From DTU015 sp964641455 (GTDB lineage Bacteria; Bacillota; Sulfobacillia; Fermentithermobacillales; Fermentithermobacillaceae), in assembly GCA_964641455.1 (NCBI GenBank), contig CAZXLH010000005.1, positions 15,896-79,895 on the forward strand: 64,000 nucleotides of DNA, in the 5' to 3' direction. The position numbers and the translations under genes were made by a program. Within the stretch, counting starts at the first letter, position 1; every line of letters begins with the position of its first letter. Under the pieces are notes generated by a model that was not told the DNA's origin, did no database searches, and saw only the letters and a list, made by a program, of their open reading frames with translations. Below are positions 8,796 to 17,687 of this stretch, piece by piece.

Positions 8796-9438
8796 ATCAC
8801 CTTTCAATCGTAAATGTTTATGAATATATGCACGTCCACTTTTCGCCCAATCTTTGATTGGAACTATGGTGGCTTTTAGCTGGGAGGATTAGTCCTGCAG
8901 CATCAAGAAGGTTAGAGTCAATCCTATATCTATGTTATCACATACTGAATTAGCGGCCAGTCTATGCATTAGCAGTAACCTTACTTGTAGTCTCTACGTT
9001 GTTTAAGCAGTCAAACCGTGCGGTAGAAGTAATCTTACTTGTAGTTTTTTACGTCGTCTGAGCGGGCATCCATGCGGTAGCAGTAATCTTACCAGTGTGC
9101 CAGGGCTCTTAGCTGAATTAATGAGGACTATTAAATCGATAGATTGGCAAAGAGATGAGATTGTAATGGTTATTCTTCGGTTACCTTATAATGCATGTAG
9201 CTAAGAGGCACCGTGGAGCCCCGCTTTGATCGAAGTCATAGGAATCTTAGCCATAAGCGGCCATAACAGGAGAAGGGAGGAAAAGTGCCGTTGGTCTAAG
9301 CAACTTAAGCACATAAATGCAAATGTAAGTCTAAAAGGTAGCTTCAATTAAGATTTTGAGGAACATGGCCTTTCATGGAATCATCGTGTTATCCGAAGGC
9401 CAAATTTATCGAAGGCCAGAGTACTTTTTTGAGAGTGC
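8796..9438. other. Intergenic region with 54-bp tandem repeats
   Basis: No gene seen. It contains the repeat block described separately and a TATAAT-like hexamer at about 9187-9192, which may be the -10 element for the radical SAM gene although no good -35 is correctly spaced. The left end holds the promoter and binding site of the Ddl-like gene. Confidence 0.5.
8960..9100. repeat. Tandem repeat, period 54 bp, about 2.5 copies
   Basis: The phrase AGCAGTAACCTTACTTGTAG at 8971 recurs with small changes at 9025 (AGAAGTAATCTTACTTG) and 9079 (AGCAGTAATCTTAC), exactly 54 bases apart each time. The intervening bases (ACGTYGTYTRAGC and GTGCGGTAG-type segments) also repeat. Copies are contiguous with no unique spacer, so this is not CRISPR. 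Confidence 0.8.
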
Positions 9439-10521
9439 TTGGTTGTGGGTACCAATTCACGGCACAGATATATGAAGTCATTCACAGTCGATCCCCGTCC
9501 TCCGGTGTACTTGTCTCTCAGTGAAAAACAGTGGGACGAGAAGTTGGAGAGGTGTAAGGAACTGGCATCTCCCTGTGTTTTGTGTGGAAGGCAGTGCCGG
9601 GTTATGAGATTCAATGATTCTGAGCGCAAGATTATTGAATTTCGGCCATCCAATCCCAAAAGCGATGTTGAAATTGATGCCGGAATTGATGCTGACATTG
9701 AGCATAATGCCAAAGGGCCTAAAAAAGGTTCTTTACCGCCTGTCATAGGGGTCTGCAAAACCAAAGATAAGGCTGTAGTCTCCAGTTTTGGCCCGCATTT
9801 TGGCGAAGAACCTCCTCTTGTAGGCACAAGAGGTTCAGGTACTGTCTTCTTTGCCGGATGCAACCTTAGGTGTACGTTTTGCCAGAATTACGACATAGCT
9901 CACTTTGATCGAGGGCAAGAACTTACTGACGAGCAACTCAGCCGGCTGATGCTCCGTATTCAGGATATGGGTTGCCATAATGTTAATCTTGTTTCACCGA
10001 CGCATGTGGTTCCTAATATTTTGGCTGCTGTCCGATTGGCTGCCAGGCAAGGCCTCAATATTCCGCTTGTCTATAATACCGGCGGCTATGATTCTATAGA
10101 AACCATTGAGATTCTGGACGGAGTAGTCGACATATATATGCCGGATATGAAATATGGAGAGTCTGAGCCCGCGAAAGAATTCTCCATGGCTGCGGATTAT
10201 CCCCAAATAAACTTTGCTGCTGTAAAGGAAATGCATAGGCAGGTTGGCGACTTGGTTATGGAAAGCAATGGAGTGGCTGTTCGCGGCCTTTTGGTGAGGC
10301 ACTTGGTTCTTCCTGAGGGAATGGCTGGGACAAAGAAAGTTGTTGAGTTTATTGCACAGAATATTTCCAGGAATACATACATCAACATAATGTCACAGTA
10401 TAGGCCGTATTATAAGGCGGTAGGGCATCTGACGATTGGAAGAAGAATTAACGTCAGGGAATATAGAGAGGCCTTGAAGATGGCTCGTAAGGCTGGACTA
10501 AGAAGAGTGCAGGCTCTTTAG
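9439..10521 (+). CDS. Radical SAM protein, PflX / COG1313 type
   Basis: 360-residue radical SAM enzyme. Residues 39-53 carry an extra Cys set (CKELASPCVLCGRQC) and the SAM/4Fe-4S motif is C141-x3-C145-x2-C148. Later blocks NLVSPTHVVPNI, VYNTGGYDS, DIYMPDMKYG, RHLVLPEG and NIMSQYRP are characteristic of the PflX-like family, which resembles pyruvate-formate-lyase activating enzymes but has no settled substrate. A hydrophilic insertion of about 40 residues (Asp/Glu/Ile-rich, 60-105) splits the N-terminal Cys region, where relatives are compact. Start TTG 9439 (GAGAG upstream) was kept; ATG 9472 is the alternative, with no good binding site. It stands alone, 1.9 kb before tldD on the same strand. 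Confidence 0.8.
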   Translation: MVVGTNSRHRYMKSFTVDPRPPVYLSLSEKQWDEKLERCKELASPCVLCGRQCRVMRFNDSERKIIEFRPSNPKSDVEIDAGIDADIEHNAKGPKKGSLPPVIGVCKTKDKAVVSSFGPHFGEEPPLVGTRGSGTVFFAGCNLRCTFCQNYDIAHFDRGQELTDEQLSRLMLRIQDMGCHNVNLVSPTHVVPNILAAVRLAARQGLNIPLVYNTGGYDSIETIEILDGVVDIYMPDMKYGESEPAKEFSMAADYPQINFAAVKEMHRQVGDLVMESNGVAVRGLLVRHLVLPEGMAGTKKVVEFIAQNISRNTYINIMSQYRPYYKAVGHLTIGRRINVREYREALKMARKAGLRRVQAL

Positions 10522-10940
10522 GCTCTAGGCTTTACTCGGGATCCATGCCGTCGATCTCAAATAGAGAGGTACTACTTCTCACATACGATCTAGGCTACGT
10601 GGCTGTTCGCCGGGTGCCACACCGGTTTTCGTTTCTTAGCCGTAGCAGTTAGTACATTCAGAAGAATGTTTCAGCCGTTTGGCCCACCTAGTGTTCCAAC
10701 AACCTTATTCGTGGTGAAACAGGGTCATTTGGTTCACTAGGTGCACCAATTAGACTTTGTCCTTTTTTTCGTTGTACGTACCGGGCCATACCGGGTAGGT
10801 ACAAGTTGCGTGCCAGTTTCTTCTATCCTACGCACTGTTTGTCTTTGGCCTCAGCCTGCTGTGTAATCTCAGATGTTTCCGGCGTCGGTTGCCGGCTATA
10901 GGTCTGCTCAGTAATCCTGAGATTGCTGAGCGGCATCGGC
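10522..10940. other. Intergenic region holding decayed coding tail and repeats
   Basis: No intact gene. The right part (about 10800-10940) continues the Gln/Glu/Thr-rich coding repeats of the minus-strand gene 10941-11855 beyond its stop, with shifted frame. The left part holds two diverged copies of the repeat family also seen at 20691-20915. Confidence 0.5.
10687..10760. repeat. Dispersed copy of the 53-bp repeat family
   Basis: Two junction sequences, CCTAGTGTTCCAACAACC (from 10687) and CTAGGTGCACCAATTAG (from 10737), lie 50 bases apart. Between them is a segment (ACCTTATTCGTGGTGAAAC...TTTGGTTCAC) that aligns by eye with the unit at 20849-20901. It is therefore a diverged relative of that tandem array, 10 kb away. 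Confidence 0.55.
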
Positions 10941-11855
10941 CTACTCAGTCCTGATTTGCTCTGGAGTACCGGCTTGCTCTGTAGTATCGGTTTGCTTTGC
11001 AGTATCGGCTTGCTCTGGAGAATCGGTTTGTTCGTTGGCCTCAGTGTGTTCTGCGCTCTTGGTCTGGCTTACTGTGTCGGCCTCAGTCCTGATTTGCTCT
11101 TGAATATCGGATTGGCCTGCAATTTCAGTTTGCTCTATTGTTTTAGGTTGTTCTGTTACTTGGTTTTGCTCAGCTATTTCGTCTTGTTCGGCGGTCTCAG
11201 GTTGAGGAAGTTCCGTACTGGGCTCCAGTGCAACAGATTGATTGTTGGCTGCTGTTGTGCCGCTTTGAGAAAGTCTGGCTGAAATGAAATATGCGCCAAT
11301 GGCTCCGATTAGCAAAGCTCCCAAAGCTGATCTGCGGATAAATGGCCATAACTGACTTGTAGCTTCTCGGGCATAGGCTTTTAGAGGGCCTACGAATATG
11401 ATTGCTCCTGAGATATCTTCGCCTGTTTGCCAGGGAGCTGAGACGCCAATCTCATCTTTGCCTGCCAATGGCAAGTCAAATGAATTGACTTGTCCGCTTT
11501 CGGTAGTGGCTGCTATCATATCTGATTCGATAACTTCTCCAACCAATGAATCGTCATAGGAGGAGTCTACGACTATAGTATTATCAATGTCAGTGATAAG
11601 TACGCGTACCCCGCTGTTAGAATAAATACTATCAGCAAGAGCTTGACAGGTTTCGTTGTTCTCCGCAGGTACATTCAAATCAGCAATGGTTATAGCCAGC
11701 TGTTGAGCGCTAAATGTTAGCTGGTCTGTCAAAGATTGCTGGAAATGAGATTCAATCAAGAAGGTTTCGAGTACTCCCATCGACACGACTACAATTAGGC
11801 TAAGTGTCACAAGTATTGCCGTTAGTTTTGCTTTAGATGACATTTTTGTTTTCAC
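10941..11855 (-). CDS. Membrane sensor-like protein without kinase domain, repeat tail
   Basis: 304 residues. One membrane segment at about 10-28, an extracytoplasmic region at about 30-170 that resembles the periplasmic sensor of PhoR-type histidine kinases (VLITDIDNTIVVDSS, VSAPW, GAIIFVGP), a second membrane segment at about 173-192, and then no HAMP, HisKA or ATPase domain. Instead residues about 200-304 are a low-complexity tail of short units of the EQ(T/A/N/P) type. After the TAG stop the DNA still encodes similar units in a neighbouring frame, which suggests that the tail is shortening or lengthening. ATG start 11855, with only a weak AGGAG-like site upstream. The signal output, if any, must pass through another protein. 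Function unknown. Confidence 0.65.
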   Translation of the reverse strand: MKTKMSSKAKLTAILVTLSLIVVVSMGVLETFLIESHFQQSLTDQLTFSAQQLAITIADLNVPAENNETCQALADSIYSNSGVRVLITDIDNTIVVDSSYDDSLVGEVIESDMIAATTESGQVNSFDLPLAGKDEIGVSAPWQTGEDISGAIIFVGPLKAYAREATSQLWPFIRRSALGALLIGAIGAYFISARLSQSGTTAANNQSVALEPSTELPQPETAEQDEIAEQNQVTEQPKTIEQTEIAGQSDIQEQIRTEADTVSQTKSAEHTEANEQTDSPEQADTAKQTDTTEQAGTPEQIRTE

Positions 11856-12458
11856 GACTCCTTTGAAGATGTTTGCTCTGTTTTTCGTGCCATAACATAC
11901 TGATTCTCATTATCTCATTTATGTCAACCTCGGTGTTATAACATCATATGGTATTTAATCAAGAGAACAATAATATAGGGATTTATGGGGTAATATGTGA
12001 ATCATTTGACCTTAGACGGACTGTCATTTTATCAGACGGCTATGTGAAAATCATACAGCAGCTTTTTGAAAAGTTGTAGCTTTTCTGTACAGCAGTTTGA
12101 AAACCGCACAGTTTTCCTCGGAACCTGTATGGAATTTATACAGCTTTTTAGAAATCTGTATGAAAATTAGGCAGCTTTTTGAAAAGTTGTAGGTTTTCTG
12201 TACAGTAGCTTGAAAACCATACAGCTTTCGTCGGGACCTGTATGGAATCTATACAGTTCTCTGAAAAGCAGTAGTTTTTCTGCACACCTGTCTGAAAATC
12301 ACAATTTTCTTTAGGAAAAACCTTTCGCGTATCGAAAGAAGGATCGTTAAGTATGTATGTAGAATAAACCAATGAGCCAGTCAGACAAAGCAATCTGACA
12401 AAGAGGGGATAGAGCGTTTGAGTCAATCAAGTAATCAAGAAAGAGGTGACTTTTCCGT
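11856..12458. other. Intergenic region with AT-rich repeats, divergent promoters
   Basis: Between the divergent sensor-like gene and tldD. AT-rich DNA at 11890-12050 probably holds promoters. The repeat block is listed separately. A 92-codon frame on the minus strand is an accident of the repeats. Confidence 0.5.
12040..12300. repeat. Imperfect tandem repeat, period about 113 bp, with internal palindromes
   Basis: GCAGCTTTTTGAAAAGTTGT at 12058 recurs at 12171. The segment ACAGCTTTTTAGAAATC at 12140 recurs as ACAGTTCTCTGAAAAGC at 12253, so the period is 113. Within units, CTGTAT...ATACAG inverted repeats (for example 12125-12143) can form small hairpins. A third, partial copy trails off by about 12300. 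Confidence 0.65.
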
Positions 12459-13835
12459 ATGAAGGATATATTGAGAAACGCTCTCAAGTTAGCAGATGTA
12501 GATTATTGTGAAATCCGCTTTGAAGAGAGCGAACTGCTTTCCATTGGCTACCAAGGCAAAGGCCTGGACAGAGTTACCAGGGATACTCCATATGGTGGCA
12601 ATGTCCGAGCTTTGTACAAAGGCGGTTGGGGGTTTGCATCATTTAACAGATTGGATAATCTTGAAGGTGCAGTCAAATCTGCAGCAAAGCAAGCCAGGCT
12701 TACCGGTGATAAGCAAGGAGGGGAGGCCAAACTTGCTCCGGCGCCTGTTATTGAAGATGAGTATGTTCCTGAGTACACTTTAGATCCCCGGCGGGTCAGC
12801 CTTGATGAAAAGGTAAGGATTCTCAATGGCTATCGCGATATTATCCTGGGGCATGACTCTGCCATAACAGCGGCTCAGATCGTCTACAACGAAAGGTTTA
12901 GCGATCTTTACTTTGCAAACAGCGAGGGGACTTATATTAGGCAGGAGAAACTTGACATAGGCGCAAGCCTTGGGGCTACTGCCCGTAGAGGAATGACCAC
13001 TGTTTCTAAGCGAATTGGGCGTGGCAGTTCAATTGGGTTTGACTGTATGCTCAACGCTGATGATGACCTTAAAGAAGCTTGCGATTTGGCTGTAAAGTTG
13101 TTAGACGCTCCCCAGGTCAAAGCGGGAGTATATACCGTAGTTTGCGATCCTGCCTTGGCCGGCCTGTTTGTTCATGAAGCTTTTGGCCACCTAAGTGAAG
13201 CCGACAACGCTTACAAAAACCCGCAATTGGCAAAAGCAATGGCTCTTGGGCGTAAACTTGGCAGAGATATTCTGACTATCTATGATACCGGAGAATATGC
13301 TCGTAATCGTGGATACCTAAAATATGACGACGAAGGAGTCGCCACAAAACGCACGTATCTGGTAAAAGACGGTATTTTGGTAGGACGCTTGCATTCCAGG
13401 GAAACTGCCGGAGTTATGGGAGAGGAGCTTACCGGCAGTGCACGCGCTCTCAACTACACATTTCCTCCGCTTGTACGTATGAGAAACACTTGTATTGCGC
13501 CGGGCGAAGCCAGTTTTGAAGACATGATAAAAGATATTGAACTGGGCTTGTATGCTGTCGGGTCAGGGGGAGGCCAAACTAACGGTGAGATGTTCAATTT
13601 CATGGCGGGCCATGGTTTCATGATCCGTAACGGCAAACTGGCTGAGCTTGTCAAAGATGTCAAACTCATGGGTAACGTATTTACTACTTTGGAGAATATC
13701 GACATGATTGGCAATGTCGTTGAAGCACGGGATGGTGCCGGCGGATGCGGCAAAGGCGGGCAAATGCCCCTTCCAACAAGCGGCCGATGTCCATCCATCA
13801 GAATCCAAAATGTGATAGTGGGAGGTGGCAAATAA
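12459..13835 (+). CDS. tldD: TldD-type metalloprotease (first TldD/TldE pair)
   Basis: 458-residue cytoplasmic Zn-metallopeptidase of the TldD/PmbA family. The HExxxH metal motif is H239-E-A-F-G-H244, and the Gly-rich C terminus (GAGGCGKGGQMPL) places the third Cys/metal region as in TldD. In E. coli, TldD and TldE form a heterodimer that degrades unfolded peptides and matures ribosomally made peptides. ATG start with AAGAGGTGA upstream. Its TAA stop (13833-13835) overlaps the ATG of the tldE-like gene by one base. A second pair lies at 24549-27226. The target peptide is unknown. Confidence 0.9.
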   Translation: MKDILRNALKLADVDYCEIRFEESELLSIGYQGKGLDRVTRDTPYGGNVRALYKGGWGFASFNRLDNLEGAVKSAAKQARLTGDKQGGEAKLAPAPVIEDEYVPEYTLDPRRVSLDEKVRILNGYRDIILGHDSAITAAQIVYNERFSDLYFANSEGTYIRQEKLDIGASLGATARRGMTTVSKRIGRGSSIGFDCMLNADDDLKEACDLAVKLLDAPQVKAGVYTVVCDPALAGLFVHEAFGHLSEADNAYKNPQLAKAMALGRKLGRDILTIYDTGEYARNRGYLKYDDEGVATKRTYLVKDGILVGRLHSRETAGVMGEELTGSARALNYTFPPLVRMRNTCIAPGEASFEDMIKDIELGLYAVGSGGGQTNGEMFNFMAGHGFMIRNGKLAELVKDVKLMGNVFTTLENIDMIGNVVEARDGAGGCGKGGQMPLPTSGRCPSIRIQNVIVGGGK

Positions 13836-15115
13836 TGGCCAGTGTATTCAATAACCTTCCCAAAAATGCTCAGGCAGAACTTCATCGTAGAACTTCTCGA
13901 TCTTGGAGTGTAAGGTTTCAGAACAGTATGTTCGAGGGCACAAGCCATAGCAGTCACGATCTGAAAACTCTGAGGCTAATCAAGTCCGGGAAAATGAGCA
14001 CAGCTACAAGTACCGAACCTGACTCTGAAGAACAATTGCTGAAAAACGCCCTTGAACTTTCAGAATACGGTACATCTGTAGATTACGATTTCCCAGGCCC
14101 TTCAGAGTTTGATGAAATTGAGATGGCAAATTCCGATGTGGCGGAAATAGATTTCCCAGAAATGGCAGACATAGGCGAAGATCTCTTGCAGTCTCTTCTT
14201 AAGATTGACAGCAATATTAGGGCTTCGGCTTCTGTTAGGGCACAGCAAATGGAAGTGAGTCTGGATAACACTAAAGGTTTTTCCGGGAAATATAACAAAA
14301 CAATGTTCCGTGCAAGCCTTGGAGGCCAGTATATTCACGGAGATGACTTCCTTGGATTTGGTGAATTCAGGTCTTCTTGGGCCAATGACATTGACTATGA
14401 CGGCCTCAAGAAAAAGGTTATCCGCCTGTTCGAGTGGGCCAAAGAGACTACTGATATCAAGCCCGGAACTTATCCTGTGATTTTCGCACCCGGGCAGTTA
14501 GGGAATCTTACCCGTCCGTTTATCGCTTCCTTGAACGGCAAAGCCGTTACTCGTGGAATATCACCGCTTGAAGATCAAATCGGCCAACAACTCCTTGATA
14601 CAAAGATAACCCTAATTGATGATGGCACCTTACCACGAGAAGTCTCAAGCGTTCCTTTTGACAGGGAAGGTGTCCCCACCCAAAGGAATGTACTTATCGA
14701 GAAAGGAGTGCCCAGACAGATATTGACTGACCTTGAGACTGCCAAACAGCTTGGGTCAAAGTCTACCGGCAATGGTATGGGAAACGGTCCGGCACCTCAC
14801 CGGATAATCCTGTTGCCAGGTGAAGTATCTTTCGAGAAGCTAATTGCCGACATTGATCTTGGCCTAATTGTTTTTGGCACAATGGGTGCATGGACAGGTA
14901 ATCCCTATGGTGGTAACGTCTCAGGCACAATTTCATTGGGGATGAAGATTGTTAACGGTAAAGTTGAAGGCAGGGTAAAGAACTGCATGTTTTCTATGAA
15001 TTCCTTTAAACACTTCAAGGATAATCTGATTGCGATTAGTAAGGAAACAAAGGCAGTAGGTGGCGCTACCTATCCGTATGTTGCATTGGATGAGGTTGTC
15101 ATAACTACGGGATAA
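13835..15115 (+). CDS. TldE/PmbA-like partner (first pair)
   Basis: 426 residues, the inactive TldE/PmbA-type partner: no HExxxH, but the fold markers are present (VIFAPGQLGNLTRPF, FDREGVPTQRNVLIEKG, GNGMGN, LLPGEVSFEKLIADID, NPYGGNVSGTISLG). It should pair with the product of the overlapping upstream gene to form the active chamber. Start ATG 13835 is set by GGGAGGTGG in the end of tldD; a longer frame from 13745 would lie within tldD. Residues about 45-65 form a Ser/Thr/Glu-rich hydrophilic stretch, another instance of the low-complexity insertions common in this window. Confidence 0.85.
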   Translation: MASVFNNLPKNAQAELHRRTSRSWSVRFQNSMFEGTSHSSHDLKTLRLIKSGKMSTATSTEPDSEEQLLKNALELSEYGTSVDYDFPGPSEFDEIEMANSDVAEIDFPEMADIGEDLLQSLLKIDSNIRASASVRAQQMEVSLDNTKGFSGKYNKTMFRASLGGQYIHGDDFLGFGEFRSSWANDIDYDGLKKKVIRLFEWAKETTDIKPGTYPVIFAPGQLGNLTRPFIASLNGKAVTRGISPLEDQIGQQLLDTKITLIDDGTLPREVSSVPFDREGVPTQRNVLIEKGVPRQILTDLETAKQLGSKSTGNGMGNGPAPHRIILLPGEVSFEKLIADIDLGLIVFGTMGAWTGNPYGGNVSGTISLGMKIVNGKVEGRVKNCMFSMNSFKHFKDNLIAISKETKAVGGATYPYVALDEVVITTG

Positions 15116-15251
15116 GCTGAGACTGGGTTGGTTAGGTCCTTGGAGACTTCGTTTGTGGGAAGTTGAATTTGTAGCAACTACTGCACCTGCGCTTGTAGAC
15201 ATTGCCAAGAGTTTCAGTTTGACCGAGATTAGAGATTAAGGGAAAAACAAT

Positions 15252-15272
15252 GGGAGGGGTTAAGCCCCTCCC
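15252..15272. terminator. Bidirectional intrinsic terminator
   Basis: Perfect stem GGGAGGGG-TTAAG-CCCCTCCC followed by ACGATTTT on the plus strand and ATTGTTTTT on the minus strand. It lies between the converging tldE-like gene and the SLH gene and can serve both. Confidence 0.8.
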
Positions 15273-15341
15273 ACGATTTTGCGTTACGGCTTCGAATTAC
15301 TTAATGCAACAATGCATTTAGAGCCGGTTTGGACGCAGATC

Positions 15342-16799
15342 TTAATCTTCTACTTCAATCTCTATCACATAGCCGTCTGACAGTTTGAGTTCAACCATGA
15401 CACCTTCCGAAATTTCTTCAAGGCTGTCTGCTCCATCTATTTCGACTTCAGATCCTAACTTAAATGTCCTGGTATTTCCACTGTTACCCAGGTAGATAGT
15501 GATTGTCCCTTCGGTATCTTCGCCGGGGAGAGCAACTCCGGCAACTTTGCCTCGTTGCTTTTCCTTTTTGCTATGTTTGTCTTTGTTCTCCTCATTCTTG
15601 TCTTGTTTGTCTTCGACTTCTTCGTGGCTATCTAAGTCTTCAATTTCGATTTTGACGACTGTATCGTCAACAACTTCAATTTCAACTGTCATTCCGGCTT
15701 CAATATCCGAAAATTCCAAGTTATCCTCGAGTTCAACGTCAGAAGTGAGTATGAATTCCACAATTTCTTCGTGGGTTTGGATTTCAATAGAACCCTCGTC
15801 TTCTCCTGACGGAAGGATAATTGCTGTAACAGTTCCTTTATATTCTAAATCTTCGAGATCATCCTCGTCATCGTCTTCTCGCTCGGCCTTGATGAAAACC
15901 GCCAGCCCATTCTTATTGATCTTGACTTCAACTTCATCTCCGGGCTCAATATCTTCCCATGTAGCAAGGGTTTGCTCTATAAATATTGAAATGTCGGCTG
16001 TAAACGTTACGGTCACAGTTTCAAGTTCTTCGGTTTGTATAGTTATGCTGTTATCTGCTGTTGAAACTACTGTACCTTCGATTTCATCATGACCTTTGTA
16101 GCCCTTCTTCTTACACTCAAAAAGTGTCATGTTGTCGTCGGTTCTTGATAGCAATGCAGCCATTTGCGCCCTGGTTATAGCTTTATTAGGCTGTAACGTG
16201 CCGTCCTCGAAACCTTTAATTAAGCCCAATTCTACCGCTTTAACTATGTAACATGCCAGGCCTTCTTGGACTTCATCTGAATCCTCAAAGTCAAGCGGTT
16301 CATACTCCGGTGCCGATTCAGTACCGGTATCTGCTAATGCATTTACCAGCATGACCGTTACCCATAGGCGTGAAGCCGACTTGTTGGGCTGGAATTTCAT
16401 TTTCTTATGTCCGCTAAAGAGAGGGTCTAGCCATCCCTCTTGATATGCCAGGGCAACGGCGCCTTTGGCGTAATCCGCTATTTTGTCTGCATCGTCAAAC
16501 GGCAATTCAATATCGGTAACTTTCTCCGCTTCCTCTTCTAATCCCACCAGCCTTACAGTCATTAACACTGCATCCTGGCGGTCAATGCTCGCATTGGGGC
16601 GAAATGTGCCATCTTCATACCCTTTGATGACACAAATAGCTTTCATCTTCGCTACGTCAGGCAGCGCCCAGGCGGCCTGATCCACATCGCTGAATGGATG
16701 CCCATGCTTCTGTTTAGGAGCAGCAAAACTTGAGATCGCTGTTCCCAGGAACAGAGTCACGATCAATAGCGATGTTACGGCAAGTTTGGTTTTTCGCAT
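15342..16799 (-). CDS. S-layer homology (SLH) domain secreted protein
   Basis: 485 residues. A Sec signal peptide (about 1-30, ending in SSFAA) is followed by three SLH repeats, recognised by FSDV...W...A/...GYEDGTFRPN...R and the weaker FQPNKSASR and LQPNKAITRAQ copies, which anchor proteins to cell-wall pyruvylated polymers. The C-terminal half is very acidic and holds about three beta-rich repeats of the type EGTVVS...SITIQT...V.V, split by a Lys/Glu/Asp linker. Start ATG 16799: the binding site AAAGGAG is present but about 16 bases away, longer than usual. It probably is an envelope structural or adhesion protein outside the cell. Confidence 0.85.
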   Translation of the reverse strand: MRKTKLAVTSLLIVTLFLGTAISSFAAPKQKHGHPFSDVDQAAWALPDVAKMKAICVIKGYEDGTFRPNASIDRQDAVLMTVRLVGLEEEAEKVTDIELPFDDADKIADYAKGAVALAYQEGWLDPLFSGHKKMKFQPNKSASRLWVTVMLVNALADTGTESAPEYEPLDFEDSDEVQEGLACYIVKAVELGLIKGFEDGTLQPNKAITRAQMAALLSRTDDNMTLFECKKKGYKGHDEIEGTVVSTADNSITIQTEELETVTVTFTADISIFIEQTLATWEDIEPGDEVEVKINKNGLAVFIKAEREDDDEDDLEDLEYKGTVTAIILPSGEDEGSIEIQTHEEIVEFILTSDVELEDNLEFSDIEAGMTVEIEVVDDTVVKIEIEDLDSHEEVEDKQDKNEENKDKHSKKEKQRGKVAGVALPGEDTEGTITIYLGNSGNTRTFKLGSEVEIDGADSLEEISEGVMVELKLSDGYVIEIEVED

Positions 16800-17021
16800 T
16801 TGTTTGTTTATTCGACTCCTTTCCGGGAAATTTAAGTCCTTTTTACATAATCGTATAAAAGTCAAAAAACATGTAGAAGCTTCATTTCCTAAGTGTATAT
16901 AGAGATGTCTACTGTGCTAAATAAGACTATTGCAGCAATCTGTATCGGGAGATTGAAGAAATGCTGATACTTAGCCGAATGTGCGCCAGGCAGGGACCGC
17001 AAGTAATAAAGTCGATAGAGG

Positions 17022-17116
17022 GTATTTAACTTGCTATGTATTTGTCAGTCTCTGATTTTGGCAGGAAGCCTGGCAAGATAGACTCGTATTTAGCTTGGTA
17101 TGTGTTGCCGGTCTAA
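17022..17116. repeat. Direct duplication, spacing 64 bp
   Basis: GTATTTAACTTGCTATGT at 17022 recurs as GTATTTAGCTTGGTATGT at 17086, each preceded by GATAGA and followed by a (C)(A/C)GTCT segment. Two copies only. Confidence 0.55.
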
Positions 17117-17192
17117 TAACCGCTTATCGTGAAAATGATCTGTTCGTAATGAAAGGTTAGTAGAAAACTAGCATTGATCTCGCGTGAAGTTA

Positions 17193-17220
17193 TTGACATA
17201 TATCTAAACTTGCTTATAAT
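17193..17220 (+). promoter_or_regulatory. Consensus sigma-A promoter for the NifX/DUF5320 unit
   Basis: TTGACA at 17193-17198 and TATAAT at 17215-17220 are separated by 16 bases. Start of the NifX-like gene is 60 bases downstream. Confidence 0.8.
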
Positions 17221-17279
17221 AGGTAATGGGTATATATCGATAACTAAGAAAATATCGCCTTATCCAGGAGGTATGTACA

Positions 17280-17636
17280 GTGAAATTGGCCGTATGTTCT
17301 CAGGGGAAAAGCCTTAACTCTAAGGTAGATCCTCGGTTTGGCAGAAGTCAATATTTTGTCATAGTCGACATTGAGACTGGAGAGTCGGAAAGTATAGAAA
17401 ATCCGTCAGTATCGCTTGGCCACGGTGCCGGTATCAATACAGTGCAATTGCTATCCAAAAAAGGGGTAAATGTTGTGTGTGCACAACACGTAGGCCCTAA
17501 AGCATTTTCATCTTTGGATGCTGCCGAAATCAAAGTATATGCCATGGAACTAGACAAAATCGTAAGTGAAGTTGTTGAAGAATACAAAAAAGGTTTGCTT
17601 AAGGAACATTCACGGCCAGGAATAACAGGCCAATAA
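17280..17636 (+). CDS. NifX/NifB-type dinitrogenase iron-molybdenum cofactor family protein
   Basis: 118-residue single-domain protein of the NifX/NafY/NifB-C-terminal fold. It opens with a beta strand and DPRFGRS, followed by VDIETGE, GAGINTVQLLSKKGVNVV and a C-terminal acidic helix. Outside nitrogenase clusters, such proteins are found with MinD/Mrp-type ATPases and DUF5320 proteins in anaerobes, as here, and are thought to bind Fe-S or metal clusters. GTG start 17280 with AGGAGG six bases before it. First gene after a consensus promoter. No nif genes are present, so a nitrogenase role is unlikely. Confidence 0.82.
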   Translation: MKLAVCSQGKSLNSKVDPRFGRSQYFVIVDIETGESESIENPSVSLGHGAGINTVQLLSKKGVNVVCAQHVGPKAFSSLDAAEIKVYAMELDKIVSEVVEEYKKGLLKEHSRPGITGQ

Positions 17637-17687
17637 AAACAAATGATTTTCCGGAAAATCAGAGACGTTGCAAGGAGGTGGCTATGG

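Larger units (their letters stand above)
16800..17279. other. Intergenic region between SLH and NifX-like genes
   Basis: No gene. It holds a roughly 64-bp duplication (17022 and 17086) and the NifX promoter, both listed separately; the SLH promoter presumably lies at the left end but was not identified. Confidence 0.5.

Noticed and set aside
8960..9100. Possible CRISPR array
   Set aside because: Repeats are contiguous at 54 bp with no unique spacers, and no cas genes are present. The same holds for 20691-20915.
12148..12426. 92-codon minus-strand frame upstream of tldD
   Set aside because: Lies in the AT-rich repeat block, no ribosome binding site, no recognisable protein features.
17280..17636. 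Nitrogenase cofactor gene
   Set aside because: The NifX fold is present, but no nifHDK, nifB or nifEN are in the window; the DUF5320/MinD context points elsewhere.
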